Virus record (IMG/VR): IMGVR_UViG_3300024932_000048
Coordinates: 1-43,527 of that record
Reading direction: 5' to 3' (one strand)
From: a virus
Length of the DNA: 43,527 bases
Position numbers and translations under genes: made by a program. The notes under the pieces were generated by a model. The model searched no databases. It worked only from the letters and a program-made list of their open reading frames with translations, and had not been told where the DNA came from. Shown one piece after another: positions 23,765 to 31,893 of this stretch. The first letter of the stretch is position 1. Each line of letters starts with the position of its first letter.

Positions 23765-24064
23765 ATGGCTACGCAAGATATTAAAAGCGCGGTCAAAGTG
23801 TTTGCGGTGCTGGATGTACTGCTACGCAACTTCGCGCACGGGTTCAGCCCTAAAGAATTGATCGAAGCCACCTGCTTTAGCGGCACCGACATTACTCGCT
23901 ATGTCAATACACTGGTACAGGTGGGGTATGCCGAACGCATTCAGGACACAGGCAGAATTAGGCCGAGCGAGCGATTGGCGAGGCAGGCGGTACTGATATT
24001 GAATTCACTTAATGCCGCCGAAAAACAATTGGCGGAACTCAATCAACGTATTAACAGGATGTAA
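23765..24064 (+). CDS. IclR-type winged-helix DNA-binding protein
   Basis: 99 residues. Residues about 5-65 have the IclR/winged-helix pattern (AVKVFAVLDVLLRNFAHGFSPKELIEATCFSGTDITRYVNTLVQVGYAERI), followed by a short C-terminal helix but no effector domain. Probably an early regulator or a DNA-binding accessory to transposition. Stop and next start overlap (TAATG). Confidence 0.65.
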   Translation: MATQDIKSAVKVFAVLDVLLRNFAHGFSPKELIEATCFSGTDITRYVNTLVQVGYAERIQDTGRIRPSERLARQAVLILNSLNAAEKQLAELNQRINRM

Positions 24065-25143
24065 TGATGAGCAATACCACCACGCCCGATAATGCATTAA
24101 CACCTACGCAAGAGGCCAATGTTCAGCAACTGGTTGAAGCCGGTAACCAGATGTCGCTTGCCAATGCCGCAGTTATGCAGAGTTTTGATGTAATCAAGTC
24201 CCTGGGCCGTATTGAGGCCGCTAACTTTTTTACGACCGTCGGAGATAAGTTAATTGCAGAAACGGCCATAAATATCCGTGATGGCAAGCAATACAAGGGG
24301 TTGCCGTACAAAGACGAAAACGGAAATCTCCGACAGGTCGGAGATTTCCCAGAATTTTGTAAAGTTTTCCTGGGTAAATCATACACCAGAACAATGGAGT
24401 TAATTGGTAATCACAATTTATTGGGCGCTGATTTATACGAGCAAGCAGAACGCCTCGGCTTTCGCCAACGCGACTACAACGCGCTCAAGACATTACCAGC
24501 CGATGACCGCCAAATCATCGCCCTGGCAATAGAAGCCGAAGACCTGGACAAAGCCCTAGACCTGATGCAACAACTCGCCGCCAAGCACCAGCGCGAGAAA
24601 GAGGCGGCAGCCAATGAGCTGGCAAAAGCGACAGCATCGCTGGTGGATCTTGACCTTATCGTCAAAAATAAAAACGAATTGCTCAACCAAGCCACGGACA
24701 AACTGGTTTTGCTGGAAGCCGCCAAACGCACAGAAATCTCTGAAGTGTATATGCCGGGGCATGTTCAATTGACCGCCCTGCAAGATTATACGCGGCGTCT
24801 GACATCGATGATTACCGCCACGCTAAACAGCGAAATTATCAAGCTGTATAAAGAATTTGAAGGCCAGCCGCCCAAGCATATCGAACTGGCGGCACGGCAG
24901 TCGGTTGGGCTGATTGTTACCGCCGCTTACGGTGTCGCCGAAAACATGGGTTTTGAACCGATTATGGAGCCTGAACAGGCGGCAGACGAACCCGGCAGGG
25001 CTGAAGCCAAGGCATTTGAAGCGTATATGGCGACACAGTGCAATACGGCAGAGGATTTTGATGATTTTTTTGACGATGCCCCCGCTAAGGTAAAACCGAC
25101 GAAAAGGGCGCAACCTGTCGCCGATACTGACACTGGCGAATAA
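24064..25143 (+). CDS. Large early protein upstream of the transposase, function unknown
   Basis: 359 residues. Residues about 60-170 include GKQYKGLPYKDENGNLRQV and RTMELIGNHNLLG; about 170-245 form a coiled coil (LAAKHQREKEAAANELAKAT); the C-terminal 60 residues are acidic (EDFDDFFDDAP). It ends 2 bp before the transposase start, so co-expression is certain in practice. No enzymatic motif seen; a DNA-binding accessory is possible. Confidence 0.6.
   Translation: MMSNTTTPDNALTPTQEANVQQLVEAGNQMSLANAAVMQSFDVIKSLGRIEAANFFTTVGDKLIAETAINIRDGKQYKGLPYKDENGNLRQVGDFPEFCKVFLGKSYTRTMELIGNHNLLGADLYEQAERLGFRQRDYNALKTLPADDRQIIALAIEAEDLDKALDLMQQLAAKHQREKEAAANELAKATASLVDLDLIVKNKNELLNQATDKLVLLEAAKRTEISEVYMPGHVQLTALQDYTRRLTSMITATLNSEIIKLYKEFEGQPPKHIELAARQSVGLIVTAAYGVAENMGFEPIMEPEQAADEPGRAEAKAFEAYMATQCNTAEDFDDFFDDAPAKVKPTKRAQPVADTDTGE
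24322..24349. repeat. Intragenic 13-bp perfect inverted repeat
   Basis: GGAAATCTCCGAC (24322-24334) inverted at 24337-24349 with a 2-nt centre, inside the gene at 24064-25143. Such a tight perfect stem would form a strong mRNA hairpin just upstream of the transposase gene in the early message, or could be an operator. Confidence 0.75.
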
Positions 25144-25145
25144 CC

Positions 25146-26909
25146 ATGCATCCCGCCTATATACAGCAGTTGGTAGGCATTGCCGACGCGGTGGCGGCGG
25201 CAGCTCACGGCGAGAAAGAAACGATTTATCAACGCGCTTGTCAGCAGCTTAGCACGAGCCGAGGCACGCTACTCAGGCACCTGAAACAAGTCGCCGTCAG
25301 TAAGCCGCGCAAGCGTCGGGCCGATGCCGGAACGGTTACGTTGAGTCAAGCCGATGCTGACATTATTTCGGCCTATTGCATGGAGGGCTACCGTAAAAAC
25401 AACCGCAAGATAACGTCACTAAAAGAGGCGATCCAAGTGCTGAGAGACAACGGGGAAATTATCGCAGCGACGTTGGATACGGCAACGGGTGAACTGGTGC
25501 CGCTGTCCGATTCGGCGATTGCTCACGGCTTGCGCACCTATAACCTGCATCCCGAGCAGCTGCGCCAGGCAACACCGCATACTAATTTGCAATCGCTGTA
25601 CCCTAACCATGTGTGGCAGGTCGATGGCTCTGTGTGCGTGATTTATTACCTGCCCGACGGCGGCAGCGAGCTAGTGGAGCTGGACGACGCTGTGCATTAC
25701 AAAAACAAGCCGCAAAATTTAAAGGCCATTGAGCAATTCCGGGTGATCCGCTATGTGGTCAGCGACCATGCCAGCGGGGTGATCCGCTACCGCTATTACC
25801 CGCACTCAGAGAGCGGCGAGCATACCGTGCGGTTTTTAGCCTGGGCGATGGCCCCCAAGCCCGGCAATGATCCGTTTCACGGTGCGCCAATGATTGTGAT
25901 GGTCGATCCGGGCGCGACTTCAGGCGGCTTGGTGCGGCGGTTCTGCCAACGGATGGGTATTGAGCTGATCGTCAACAAGCGGCGCAATCCACGGGCCAAG
26001 GGCAGTGTGGAAAAGGGCAACCATTTGGTGGAAACATCGTTCGAGCAGGCATTGCGCTTTATGAAAAAACGCCCAGCCGATTTCGATCAGCTTAATGCCC
26101 TGGCGGAAACCTATCAGCTTTGGTGGAACGCGACCAAGGAGCACAGCAGGACTAAACGCACCCGGTTTGCGGTGTGGCTGACCATTACTGCCGAGCAGTT
26201 GCGCATTACCCCCAGTGCCGAGGTGTTGCTGAGTCTGGCAACGGATGAGCCGATTAAGCGCCAGGTACGCGGTGATTTAACCGTATCGTTTAAAAACCGG
26301 ACGTGGAAAGTCGACCACGTCCCTGGCGTGTACGTAAAGAGCGACGTGTTTGTGCATTGGCACCCGTTTATGGTCGATACCGCGATGGCGGTGATCTGGG
26401 GCGAGGATGGGCAGGAGCAGCATATTGCGCTGTATGAAGATAATACCACTGCGCTGGGGTTTAGGCAGAGCGCGGCGGTGATCGGCCAGGAACACAAGGC
26501 CAAGCCGGACACGGTTGCGGACACCAACCGCAAGCGTATTCATCAGCTGTCCGCCGGTACCGACACGCTGGCCGCAACCGAGAAGAAGCGCGACAACAAG
26601 CATTACACGCCGTTTGATGGCCGGATTGATCCGCTGTTGGCGTCTAAGCAGGAACTGCCGACGTTTATGGCTAAGCGCGGCACGGCGCTGGGCATTCAGA
26701 CCCCGACTGTCGAGTTGCTGCGCAAGAATATAGTGCAGTCAGCTGTATGGCTAAAAGGGCGACTGGGCAGCGAATATCAGCCGGAGTTGCTTGCGGATGT
26801 GCAGGCACGGTTTCCCGAAGGAGCGACTGATGAGGATTTAGAAACGATGTTGGCTGATCTGGCGGCGGGTAGAGCTGCGACCGGTCGGGCTAAATTACAG
26901 GTGGTTTAA
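25146..26909 (+). CDS. A: MuA-like DDE transposase
   Basis: 587 residues. An N-terminal helical DNA-binding region (about 1-140, including RKNNRKITSLKEAI) precedes an RNase H-fold catalytic core with D160 (VWQVDGS), D254 (VMVDPGA) and E289 (SVEKGNH), the D-D-35-E triad, and a beta-barrel region (about 375-450). It cuts phage ends and joins them to target DNA, during both integration and replicative growth. It is somewhat shorter than MuA (663), as in B3/D3112-type phages. It is followed by small genes and then the B partner. Confidence 0.95.
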   Translation: MHPAYIQQLVGIADAVAAAAHGEKETIYQRACQQLSTSRGTLLRHLKQVAVSKPRKRRADAGTVTLSQADADIISAYCMEGYRKNNRKITSLKEAIQVLRDNGEIIAATLDTATGELVPLSDSAIAHGLRTYNLHPEQLRQATPHTNLQSLYPNHVWQVDGSVCVIYYLPDGGSELVELDDAVHYKNKPQNLKAIEQFRVIRYVVSDHASGVIRYRYYPHSESGEHTVRFLAWAMAPKPGNDPFHGAPMIVMVDPGATSGGLVRRFCQRMGIELIVNKRRNPRAKGSVEKGNHLVETSFEQALRFMKKRPADFDQLNALAETYQLWWNATKEHSRTKRTRFAVWLTITAEQLRITPSAEVLLSLATDEPIKRQVRGDLTVSFKNRTWKVDHVPGVYVKSDVFVHWHPFMVDTAMAVIWGEDGQEQHIALYEDNTTALGFRQSAAVIGQEHKAKPDTVADTNRKRIHQLSAGTDTLAATEKKRDNKHYTPFDGRIDPLLASKQELPTFMAKRGTALGIQTPTVELLRKNIVQSAVWLKGRLGSEYQPELLADVQARFPEGATDEDLETMLADLAAGRAATGRAKLQVV

Positions 26910-26933
26910 CCGTCATTAAACGAAGATAAAACG

Positions 26934-27110
26934 ATGGACAAAATTGATAAAAACAAAATTGAGCAATACATGCTGAATCATGAAATCAAAAGTGTTGATG
27001 CAATGCTAAGGATGTTTACTGCAATGCAAAAAGCTTTACGGAATATTTCAATCGATATACAAAAATTACAGGAAAACGAGTGTTTGGAAGATGACTATGA
27101 ATGGGATTAG
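26934..27110 (+). CDS. Small AT-rich protein, function unknown
   Basis: 58 residues from the ATG at 26934 (MDKIDKNKIEQYMLNHEIKS... ending DDYEWD), helical with an acidic tail. Base composition is clearly richer in A/T than its neighbours, suggesting recent acquisition. Weak ribosome site (GAAGATAAAACG). A REP-like hairpin follows. Confidence 0.45.
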   Translation: MDKIDKNKIEQYMLNHEIKSVDAMLRMFTAMQKALRNISIDIQKLQENECLEDDYEWD

Positions 27111-27139
27111 TAGCACGTAGGATGTGCTGAACAGAGTGA

Positions 27140-27165
27140 AGCGCATCAATCGCGACCGATGCGCT
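27140..27165. repeat. REP-like inverted repeat
   Basis: AGCGCATC at 27140-27147 is inverted at 27158-27165; the surrounding text GTAGGATGTGCTGAAC...GAAGCGCATCAAT is of a type seen as dispersed repeats in gammaproteobacterial genomes. It occupies the gap between two small early genes. Confidence 0.6.
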
Positions 27166-27193
27166 AACCAATCAATACGAAAGAGATAAGAAC

Positions 27194-27424
27194 ATGGCTG
27201 AAAAGATAAAACCTCTATCGGAACACGCCAGAACGGAGCTGCGGCACATTAAAGCAAATCCGATGCCTCGTAACTCAGTTAATCCGGGCGAAGTAGGTCG
27301 GCTATTACGGGAATCGTTAGTCGAATCGGTGATGATGACTTCCCCGTTTCCTACACATAAAGGACGAGACATCGAGCATTTGAGGATTACCGATGCTGGG
27401 CTAATCGCTTTGACACACAACTAA
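27194..27424 (+). CDS. Small early protein, winged-helix-like, function unknown
   Basis: 76 residues. The C-terminal part (GRDIEHLRITDAGLIAL) looks like the wing and last helix of a winged-helix domain and RTELRHIKANPMPRNSVNPGEVGRLLRE like the preceding helices; such short proteins are common beside transposase B genes. AGAGATAAGAAC precedes the ATG. Function unknown. Confidence 0.6.
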   Translation: MAEKIKPLSEHARTELRHIKANPMPRNSVNPGEVGRLLRESLVESVMMTSPFPTHKGRDIEHLRITDAGLIALTHN

Positions 27425-27457
27425 CAACAACCCCACCTCAACCAAAGAGATAAGGCA

Positions 27458-27670
27458 ATGGCAAAAACAATCATCATCGAAGACCTCGATAAAAAGACAG
27501 AAAGCTTTGAAGTCAAGGTGCTTAAGTTTCAAACACCGGATGAACAGGATGCCGCTGACACGTCGGCAATATTAATCGGCGACCATCTCGCTGCCGCATT
27601 GGCTCATAGCATTTCGAAGATGCAACCAAAGACGACAGCGTTACCCATGCAATCAGCGTCTCGACACTAA
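27458..27670 (+). CDS. Small early protein, function unknown
   Basis: 70 residues (MAKTIIIEDLDKKTESFEVKV...) with an AGAGATAAGGCA leader almost the same as that of the gene before it. Short beta segment followed by a helix (SAILIGDHLAAALAHSIS). It ends 1 bp before the transposition ATPase start, so it belongs to the A-B operon. Confidence 0.6.
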   Translation: MAKTIIIEDLDKKTESFEVKVLKFQTPDEQDAADTSAILIGDHLAAALAHSISKMQPKTTALPMQSASRH

Positions 27671-27671
27671 C

Positions 27672-28832
27672 ATGCTGGCGCTAAAAAACCTACTGCTAAG
27701 CAACGGCATCAGCCAAGCGCAACTGGCCCGCGATCTGATGGTATCGCCCGCTTTGATAGCACAGCTGTTGAATCATGAGAAATGGCCGACCAGCCTCGAT
27801 AAAAATAACCTGAAAGGCGTGATTACCGAAGTGCTGGCCAACCGAGAAATTGCCGTTGACGCGGCAATGTTTGAAGCGGTTGCGGATTCCGAGTCCGCGG
27901 CCTTTGTCACCCCCAACCCAGAGAGTATTGATATGTTACTACGCAAGCAAACCCTAACACCAGCGGCAAGAAAACATTTCGCGTTATTTCGCGATCCTTT
28001 TAATGAAGACGTGAACGATGCCGAGGATGTGTTTACCTCGCCGGACATCCGCTATGTGCGCGAGTATTTGTGGACCACGGCCCGGCATGGCGGCTTTGTC
28101 GCGGTGATCGGGGAAAGCGGTTCCGGCAAGACCACCTTGCGCCGCGATTTAAACGACCGCATTGCCCGCGAGGAAGCGCCGGTGATTGTAATCGAGCCGT
28201 ATGTATTGGGCATGGAAGACAACGATGTGCGCGGCAAAACGCTAAAGGCTTCGGCGATTGCCGACAGCATTATCCTGACCTTGGCTCCGCAGGAGAAGCC
28301 CAGGATGTCGATGGAAGCCAAGAGCCGCCAATTGCATCGCATTCTGAGAGACAGCAAGCGGGCCGGATTCAACCACTGCCTGATTATTGAGGAGGCGCAC
28401 GGGCTGCCTATTGCCACGTTGAAGCACCTGAAGCGCTTTTTCGAGCTGGAGGACGGCTTTAAAAAGCTGCTGTCTATTGTGTTGATCGGCCAGACTGAGC
28501 TGAAAATAAAACTCAGCGAACGCGCGCCCGAGATACGGGAAGTGGTGCAACGCTGCGAGGTGGTCGAGCTGCCGTCCTTGGATGCGCAGTTGGATCAATA
28601 CCTGGCATTTAAATTCCAGCGTATCGGTAAGGCCGTTGATGAGATATTGGACAAAGACGCGCTGGATGGCATCCGCGAGCGGCTGATTTTTTCTAAATCG
28701 ACCAAAAACATGCGGGAATCGGTCAGCCTGATGTATCCGTTGATGATCAACAATCTGGTGACCGCATCGCTGAATATGGCGGCCACGCTGGGCTTACCTA
28801 AGGTGAGTTACGATTTGATTAAGGAGTCTTGA
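27672..28832 (+). CDS. B: MuB-like AAA+ transposition target-selection ATPase
   Basis: 386 residues. An N-terminal helix-turn-helix (about 10-40, SQAQLARDLMVSPALIAQLL) precedes an AAA+ domain with Walker A GESGSGKT (147-154) and Walker B CLIIEEAH (236-243). MuB forms ATP-bound filaments on target DNA, delivers targets to MuA and prevents self-insertion. Length exceeds MuB (312), as in D3112/B3-type B proteins. Directly follows the small gene at 27458. Confidence 0.92.
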   Translation: MLALKNLLLSNGISQAQLARDLMVSPALIAQLLNHEKWPTSLDKNNLKGVITEVLANREIAVDAAMFEAVADSESAAFVTPNPESIDMLLRKQTLTPAARKHFALFRDPFNEDVNDAEDVFTSPDIRYVREYLWTTARHGGFVAVIGESGSGKTTLRRDLNDRIAREEAPVIVIEPYVLGMEDNDVRGKTLKASAIADSIILTLAPQEKPRMSMEAKSRQLHRILRDSKRAGFNHCLIIEEAHGLPIATLKHLKRFFELEDGFKKLLSIVLIGQTELKIKLSERAPEIREVVQRCEVVELPSLDAQLDQYLAFKFQRIGKAVDEILDKDALDGIRERLIFSKSTKNMRESVSLMYPLMINNLVTASLNMAATLGLPKVSYDLIKES

Positions 28833-28833
28833 G

Positions 28834-28992
28834 ATGACCAGAGCGACATTAATTAAAGCCAAGTTCAAAGCCCGGCCAAAGCTTGAGCTGCCGGCCAATA
28901 AACGGTTTTTCAGGCGTCTTGGTAAACGTTTCGCGGCGCATCGACGTCTTTATATCGGACTCCAGGCCCCGCAGTTTGCCTGGATCAAATAG
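28834..28992 (+). CDS. Small very basic protein, function unknown
   Basis: 52 residues from the ATG at 28834 with AAGGAGTCTTGAG upstream. Rich in Arg/Lys (KFKARPK, RFFRRLGKRFAAHRR), likely nucleic-acid binding. It starts 1 bp after the ATPase stop, so translation from the same message is expected. Confidence 0.55.
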   Translation: MTRATLIKAKFKARPKLELPANKRFFRRLGKRFAAHRRLYIGLQAPQFAWIK

Positions 28993-29010
28993 TTTTTACC
29001 GGAGATAACG

Positions 29011-29340
29011 ATGAAAAGCTATGAGCTCATCGGCACACACCACGATCCGGCAGCCGTTGAACAGGTTCGGCGGGTTGTTAACAAACTCGCTTTTCTGGGG
29101 CTGGTCATCATCAATGCGCAACCGGGCCGAACGCCATCCATCCAGGTGCAGCCTAATGCGGCCACGCGCCTGCTGGAGTCGGCCTATACCGGCCAGGGCA
29201 GCAAGGCCGGACAGATGTACCGGTCTTATGCGGCGGTGGTCGATGGGATAAAGATCGTTTGGCATAAGCCGATGCGGGCGCCGGAAGCATCGAAAGTCAT
29301 CCGCTGGCCGGGGCAAGGCTATCGCCGGGCTGCACGTTAA
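29011..29340 (+). CDS. Early/middle phage protein, function unknown
   Basis: 109 residues; alpha/beta pattern (VRRVVNKLAFLGLVIINAQPG) followed by a basic tail (VIRWPGQGYRRAAR). CGGAGATAACG precedes the ATG. Synteny between B and DUF3164 only; family not recognised. Confidence 0.6.
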   Translation: MKSYELIGTHHDPAAVEQVRRVVNKLAFLGLVIINAQPGRTPSIQVQPNAATRLLESAYTGQGSKAGQMYRSYAAVVDGIKIVWHKPMRAPEASKVIRWPGQGYRRAAR

Positions 29341-29372
29341 CCCTACCTACATTTTTTTAACCTGAGGAATAC

Positions 29373-29993
29373 ATGATGTCAGAACAACACGAAATACCTG
29401 TCGGCTATCTAAAAAACAGTCTGGGCCATCTGGTGCCGCTGCAACTGGTCAGCGAGATCGATAAACTCCGCAATGATTTAGTGATGGAGATTATCGGCAA
29501 GGTCGCCGATTTGCGCGAGCTGCTGGGCGGGTTTAAGGCGGATACCTTCGGCGAAATACAGGCGTTTGCCGAATTGTCCGCCGAAAAATACCAGGTCAAG
29601 CTGGGCGGTATCAAGGGCAACGTCACGCTGTGCTCGTTCGACGGACGCTATCAGATCAAGGTGTCTCAGGCGGACATCAAGATATTCGATGAGCGCCTGC
29701 AAGCGGCTAAGAAGCTGGTCGATGACTGTATTCACCGCTGGGCTGAGGGCAGCCGGGTGGAGATTATCGCGTTGGTTGAGCACGCCTTCCAAACCGACCA
29801 GGAAGGCAAAATCAGCCTGGGCCGGATTTATACGCTGTTGCAATACGATATTCAGGATGCGCAATGGCAGTTGGCTATGCAGGCGCTGCGCGATTCCATG
29901 CAGGTGGTCGGCACTAAAGCCTATTTGCGGATTTATGAGCGGAATACTGAGGGCAAGTTTGACCAGTTGGCGCTGGATATTGCGGGGGTATGA
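29373..29993 (+). CDS. DUF3164 protein
   Basis: 206 residues closely matching DUF3164: GYLKNSLGHLVPLQLVSEIDKLR, SAEKYQVKLGGIKGNVTLCSFDGRY, AEGSRVEIIALVEHAFQTD. The family is almost confined to Mu-like and other transposable phages, between B and gemA; its biochemical role is not established. Stop overlaps the next start (ATGA). Confidence 0.88.
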   Translation: MMSEQHEIPVGYLKNSLGHLVPLQLVSEIDKLRNDLVMEIIGKVADLRELLGGFKADTFGEIQAFAELSAEKYQVKLGGIKGNVTLCSFDGRYQIKVSQADIKIFDERLQAAKKLVDDCIHRWAEGSRVEIIALVEHAFQTDQEGKISLGRIYTLLQYDIQDAQWQLAMQALRDSMQVVGTKAYLRIYERNTEGKFDQLALDIAGV

Positions 29994-30409
29994 GCATGAT
30001 CAATCAAAAAAATATAACCCGCCCGGAAATCGCAAAACTGTTGGGCATTTCCGCTCCCTCGCTGTGCAAACTGATCTCGATGAGTGATTTTACTATGCCT
30101 GGCCCCGTGGGTCGGCGCGGACGCGCGTTGGCATACAGCGAACCGGACATTATTGCCTGGATTGCGACTAAGCCCCTGTCCACGGTGCGCTGGCCGCAAT
30201 CGGAAAAAGCAGAGCCTGCGCCGCCATTGGATGCAGGCTGCGTCAGGCTGTTTTTGTCCGGGGGCGTGGGGGTATCAAAAGCGCAATACAACCGCAACCG
30301 GCTGCGCAAAATTGCCGCCAAACACGGCCGGGGTAAAACCCAGCGTGTCGAGGTAACCGGCAACGACGATTATCACGGCACACGCGATGCCTGGGCGGGG
30401 CTGGTGTAA
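29990..30409 (+). CDS. Phage protein with N-terminal helix-turn-helix
   Basis: 139 residues. Residues about 8-60 are an excisionase/MerR-like HTH (ITRPEIAKLLGISAPSLCKLISMSDF, then a wing with PGPVGRRGRALAYSEPDIIAWI). The C-terminal part carries NRNRLRKIAAKHGRG and a small acidic end. Coupled by 4-bp and 1-bp overlaps to its neighbours. Likely a DNA-binding regulator of the middle operon. Confidence 0.65.
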   Translation: MSMINQKNITRPEIAKLLGISAPSLCKLISMSDFTMPGPVGRRGRALAYSEPDIIAWIATKPLSTVRWPQSEKAEPAPPLDAGCVRLFLSGGVGVSKAQYNRNRLRKIAAKHGRGKTQRVEVTGNDDYHGTRDAWAGLV

Positions 30410-30987
30410 TGTCCAATAACTGTTCGGTGTCATGCCCGTACTGCGGCAAGGACGTCGACATCATCCAATCCCTGGAGCTACAGGCGGGCAATGGTTGGGC
30501 GGCGCTGTTGTCAGAATTACCGATTAGCCTGATCGGTGCGCTGTTTCGCTACCTGGAGCTGTTTAAGCCGACTAAACAGGCGCTGCGCATGTCGCGGCGG
30601 CTGGCGCTGACCGAGGAGCTGATGCCGATGATCCGGTCTGGCCAACTGACCCGCAACGGCATTGTTTACGCGATGCCCGCGCAGGCTTGGGAAGCGGAAA
30701 TGATGCGGCTGGTCAGCAATAAACCCGCATCGTTAGTGCTGCCGCTGAAATCCAACGGTTATCTGCTGTCGATCATGGTCGGCCGGGTCGAGAAAAATCT
30801 GGCGGCGGAGGAAGCCAGACAGATCGAGGCGCAGCGCAACCGGGGACAGGTCGGCGTACAACACGGGATGCAATCGGTGGGTGCGGTGGTCGACAAAGCG
30901 GCGGCACCCAAACCGGAACCTAAACAAAAATCCGCCCCGCCGCAAGGCTGGCAGGGCAAAGCAAAGAGGCCATCACATGAATCGTAG
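30409..30987 (+). CDS. Phage protein with N-terminal CxxC zinc-type motif
   Basis: 192 residues; begins SNNCSVSCPYCGKDV (a CxxC, possibly with C5 as a further ligand), then helices (AALLSELPISLIGALFRYLELF; LALTEELMPMIRSGQLTRNGIV) and a disordered Lys/Pro-rich C-terminus. Such proteins precede GemA in many Mu-like prophages. Function unknown. Confidence 0.65.
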   Translation: MSNNCSVSCPYCGKDVDIIQSLELQAGNGWAALLSELPISLIGALFRYLELFKPTKQALRMSRRLALTEELMPMIRSGQLTRNGIVYAMPAQAWEAEMMRLVSNKPASLVLPLKSNGYLLSIMVGRVEKNLAAEEARQIEAQRNRGQVGVQHGMQSVGAVVDKAAAPKPEPKQKSAPPQGWQGKAKRPSHES

Positions 30988-31453
30988 ACACTACACACCG
31001 CGCTCTGAGATAGACAATCGCAAAAACTACTATACTCTGCTGCAAGTCGGCAAAACCGATCTAGGCTGGGGCGACGAGTTCTATTACGGCATCTGGCTGC
31101 CGATGCAGGGCGCTACCCTGAAAAACGGCAAATACTCGGCTTCGACGCTGTCGATCGGCCAGTTGTGCCAGGCGGTCGAGACCATGAAAAAATCCGGCTT
31201 CAAGGTCAAGCACAGCAACGATAAGTCGGCGCGTAAGCTGGCCGGCGATGCGCAATCCCAGAAAATCCGCGCCTTGTGGCTGGACATGCACAACCAGGGC
31301 ATTGTCCGTAATCCGTCCGAAGCCAGTTTGGCGGCCTATGTTAAGCGCTTGACCGGCGTTGAGGCGCTGCAATGGCTAACCACCGGGCAAGCCGGCGGGG
31401 TGATTGAGGCGCTGAAAAAATGGCAAAACCGCGTAAAGCCTGCTGCCGTATAA
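30977..31453 (+). CDS. gemA: GemA-like regulatory protein (Mu gp16, DUF1018)
   Basis: 158 residues from the ATG at 30977, chosen because AAAGAGG is 7 bases upstream and the family starts here. Contains TLSIGQLCQAVETMKKSGFKVK and KIRALWLDMHNQGIVRNPSEASLAAYVKRLTGV, the DUF1018/GemA pattern. In Mu, GemA alters host gene expression and DNA supercoiling state. Immediately precedes Mor, as in Mu (gp16, then mor). Confidence 0.9.
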   Translation: MNRRHYTPRSEIDNRKNYYTLLQVGKTDLGWGDEFYYGIWLPMQGATLKNGKYSASTLSIGQLCQAVETMKKSGFKVKHSNDKSARKLAGDAQSQKIRALWLDMHNQGIVRNPSEASLAAYVKRLTGVEALQWLTTGQAGGVIEALKKWQNRVKPAAV

Positions 31454-31456
31454 GCT

Positions 31457-31858
31457 ATGTCTATCGCTCTGTTTGATTTTGATGATGCATTGATCCCGCG
31501 CCAACTGCGGGAGATTGCGGATAATACCGACCAGCGCACGGCGCTGGTGTTGCTGGAGCTGTATCCCGGCTCGCATGTGTATGTGCCGTCGGAACCGGTC
31601 GAAGGACATCGGCTGTTTGACCGGTTGACGTTGGCCGAGTTTAGCAAGCTGTGCGCGGTGTATGGCAAGTGCGTGTTGAAGATCGCCAGGGCGGATAAGG
31701 CGATACGCGAACAACGCAACCAGCGTATTTTGCAGGATTATTACGTCAACCGGATCAGCCAAGGTGACATCGCGATCAAATACGGCGTCACCGAGCGCAC
31801 CGTGACCACGATTTGTAATACGGTGGCGATTTCGCCGCAGATTGATTTATTCGAGTAA
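31457..31858 (+). CDS. mor: Mor-family transcription activator
   Basis: 133 residues. The C-terminal half is the Mor/C DNA-binding domain (KAIREQRNQRILQDYYVNRISQGDIAIKYGVTERTVTTICN), with an N-terminal dimerisation part (LLELYPGSHVYVPSE). Mor activates the middle promoter that drives late gene activator synthesis. No separate C gene is seen, so Mor may activate late promoters directly here. A strong hairpin follows the gene. Confidence 0.9.
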   Translation: MSIALFDFDDALIPRQLREIADNTDQRTALVLLELYPGSHVYVPSEPVEGHRLFDRLTLAEFSKLCAVYGKCVLKIARADKAIREQRNQRILQDYYVNRISQGDIAIKYGVTERTVTTICNTVAISPQIDLFE

Positions 31859-31864
31859 GTTAAT

Positions 31865-31893
31865 CTAGTTCCCACGCGCCGCGTGGGAACTAG
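31865..31893. terminator. Bidirectional hairpin between mor and the moron gene
   Basis: A 13-bp perfect stem (CTAGTTCCCACGC at 31865-31877, inverse at 31881-31893, 3-nt loop) separates the convergent ends of mor and the leftward gene, whose TAG lies inside it. Short A/T stretches flank it. The GTTCCCACGC/GCGTGGGAAC core is a dispersed repeat type that I associate with methanotroph genomes. Confidence 0.75.

Noticed and set aside
30881-30976. Extended N-terminus for the GemA-like protein
   Set aside because: The added residues are a shifted-frame reading of the previous gene's C-terminus; the ATG at 30977 has a good ribosome site and matches the family start.
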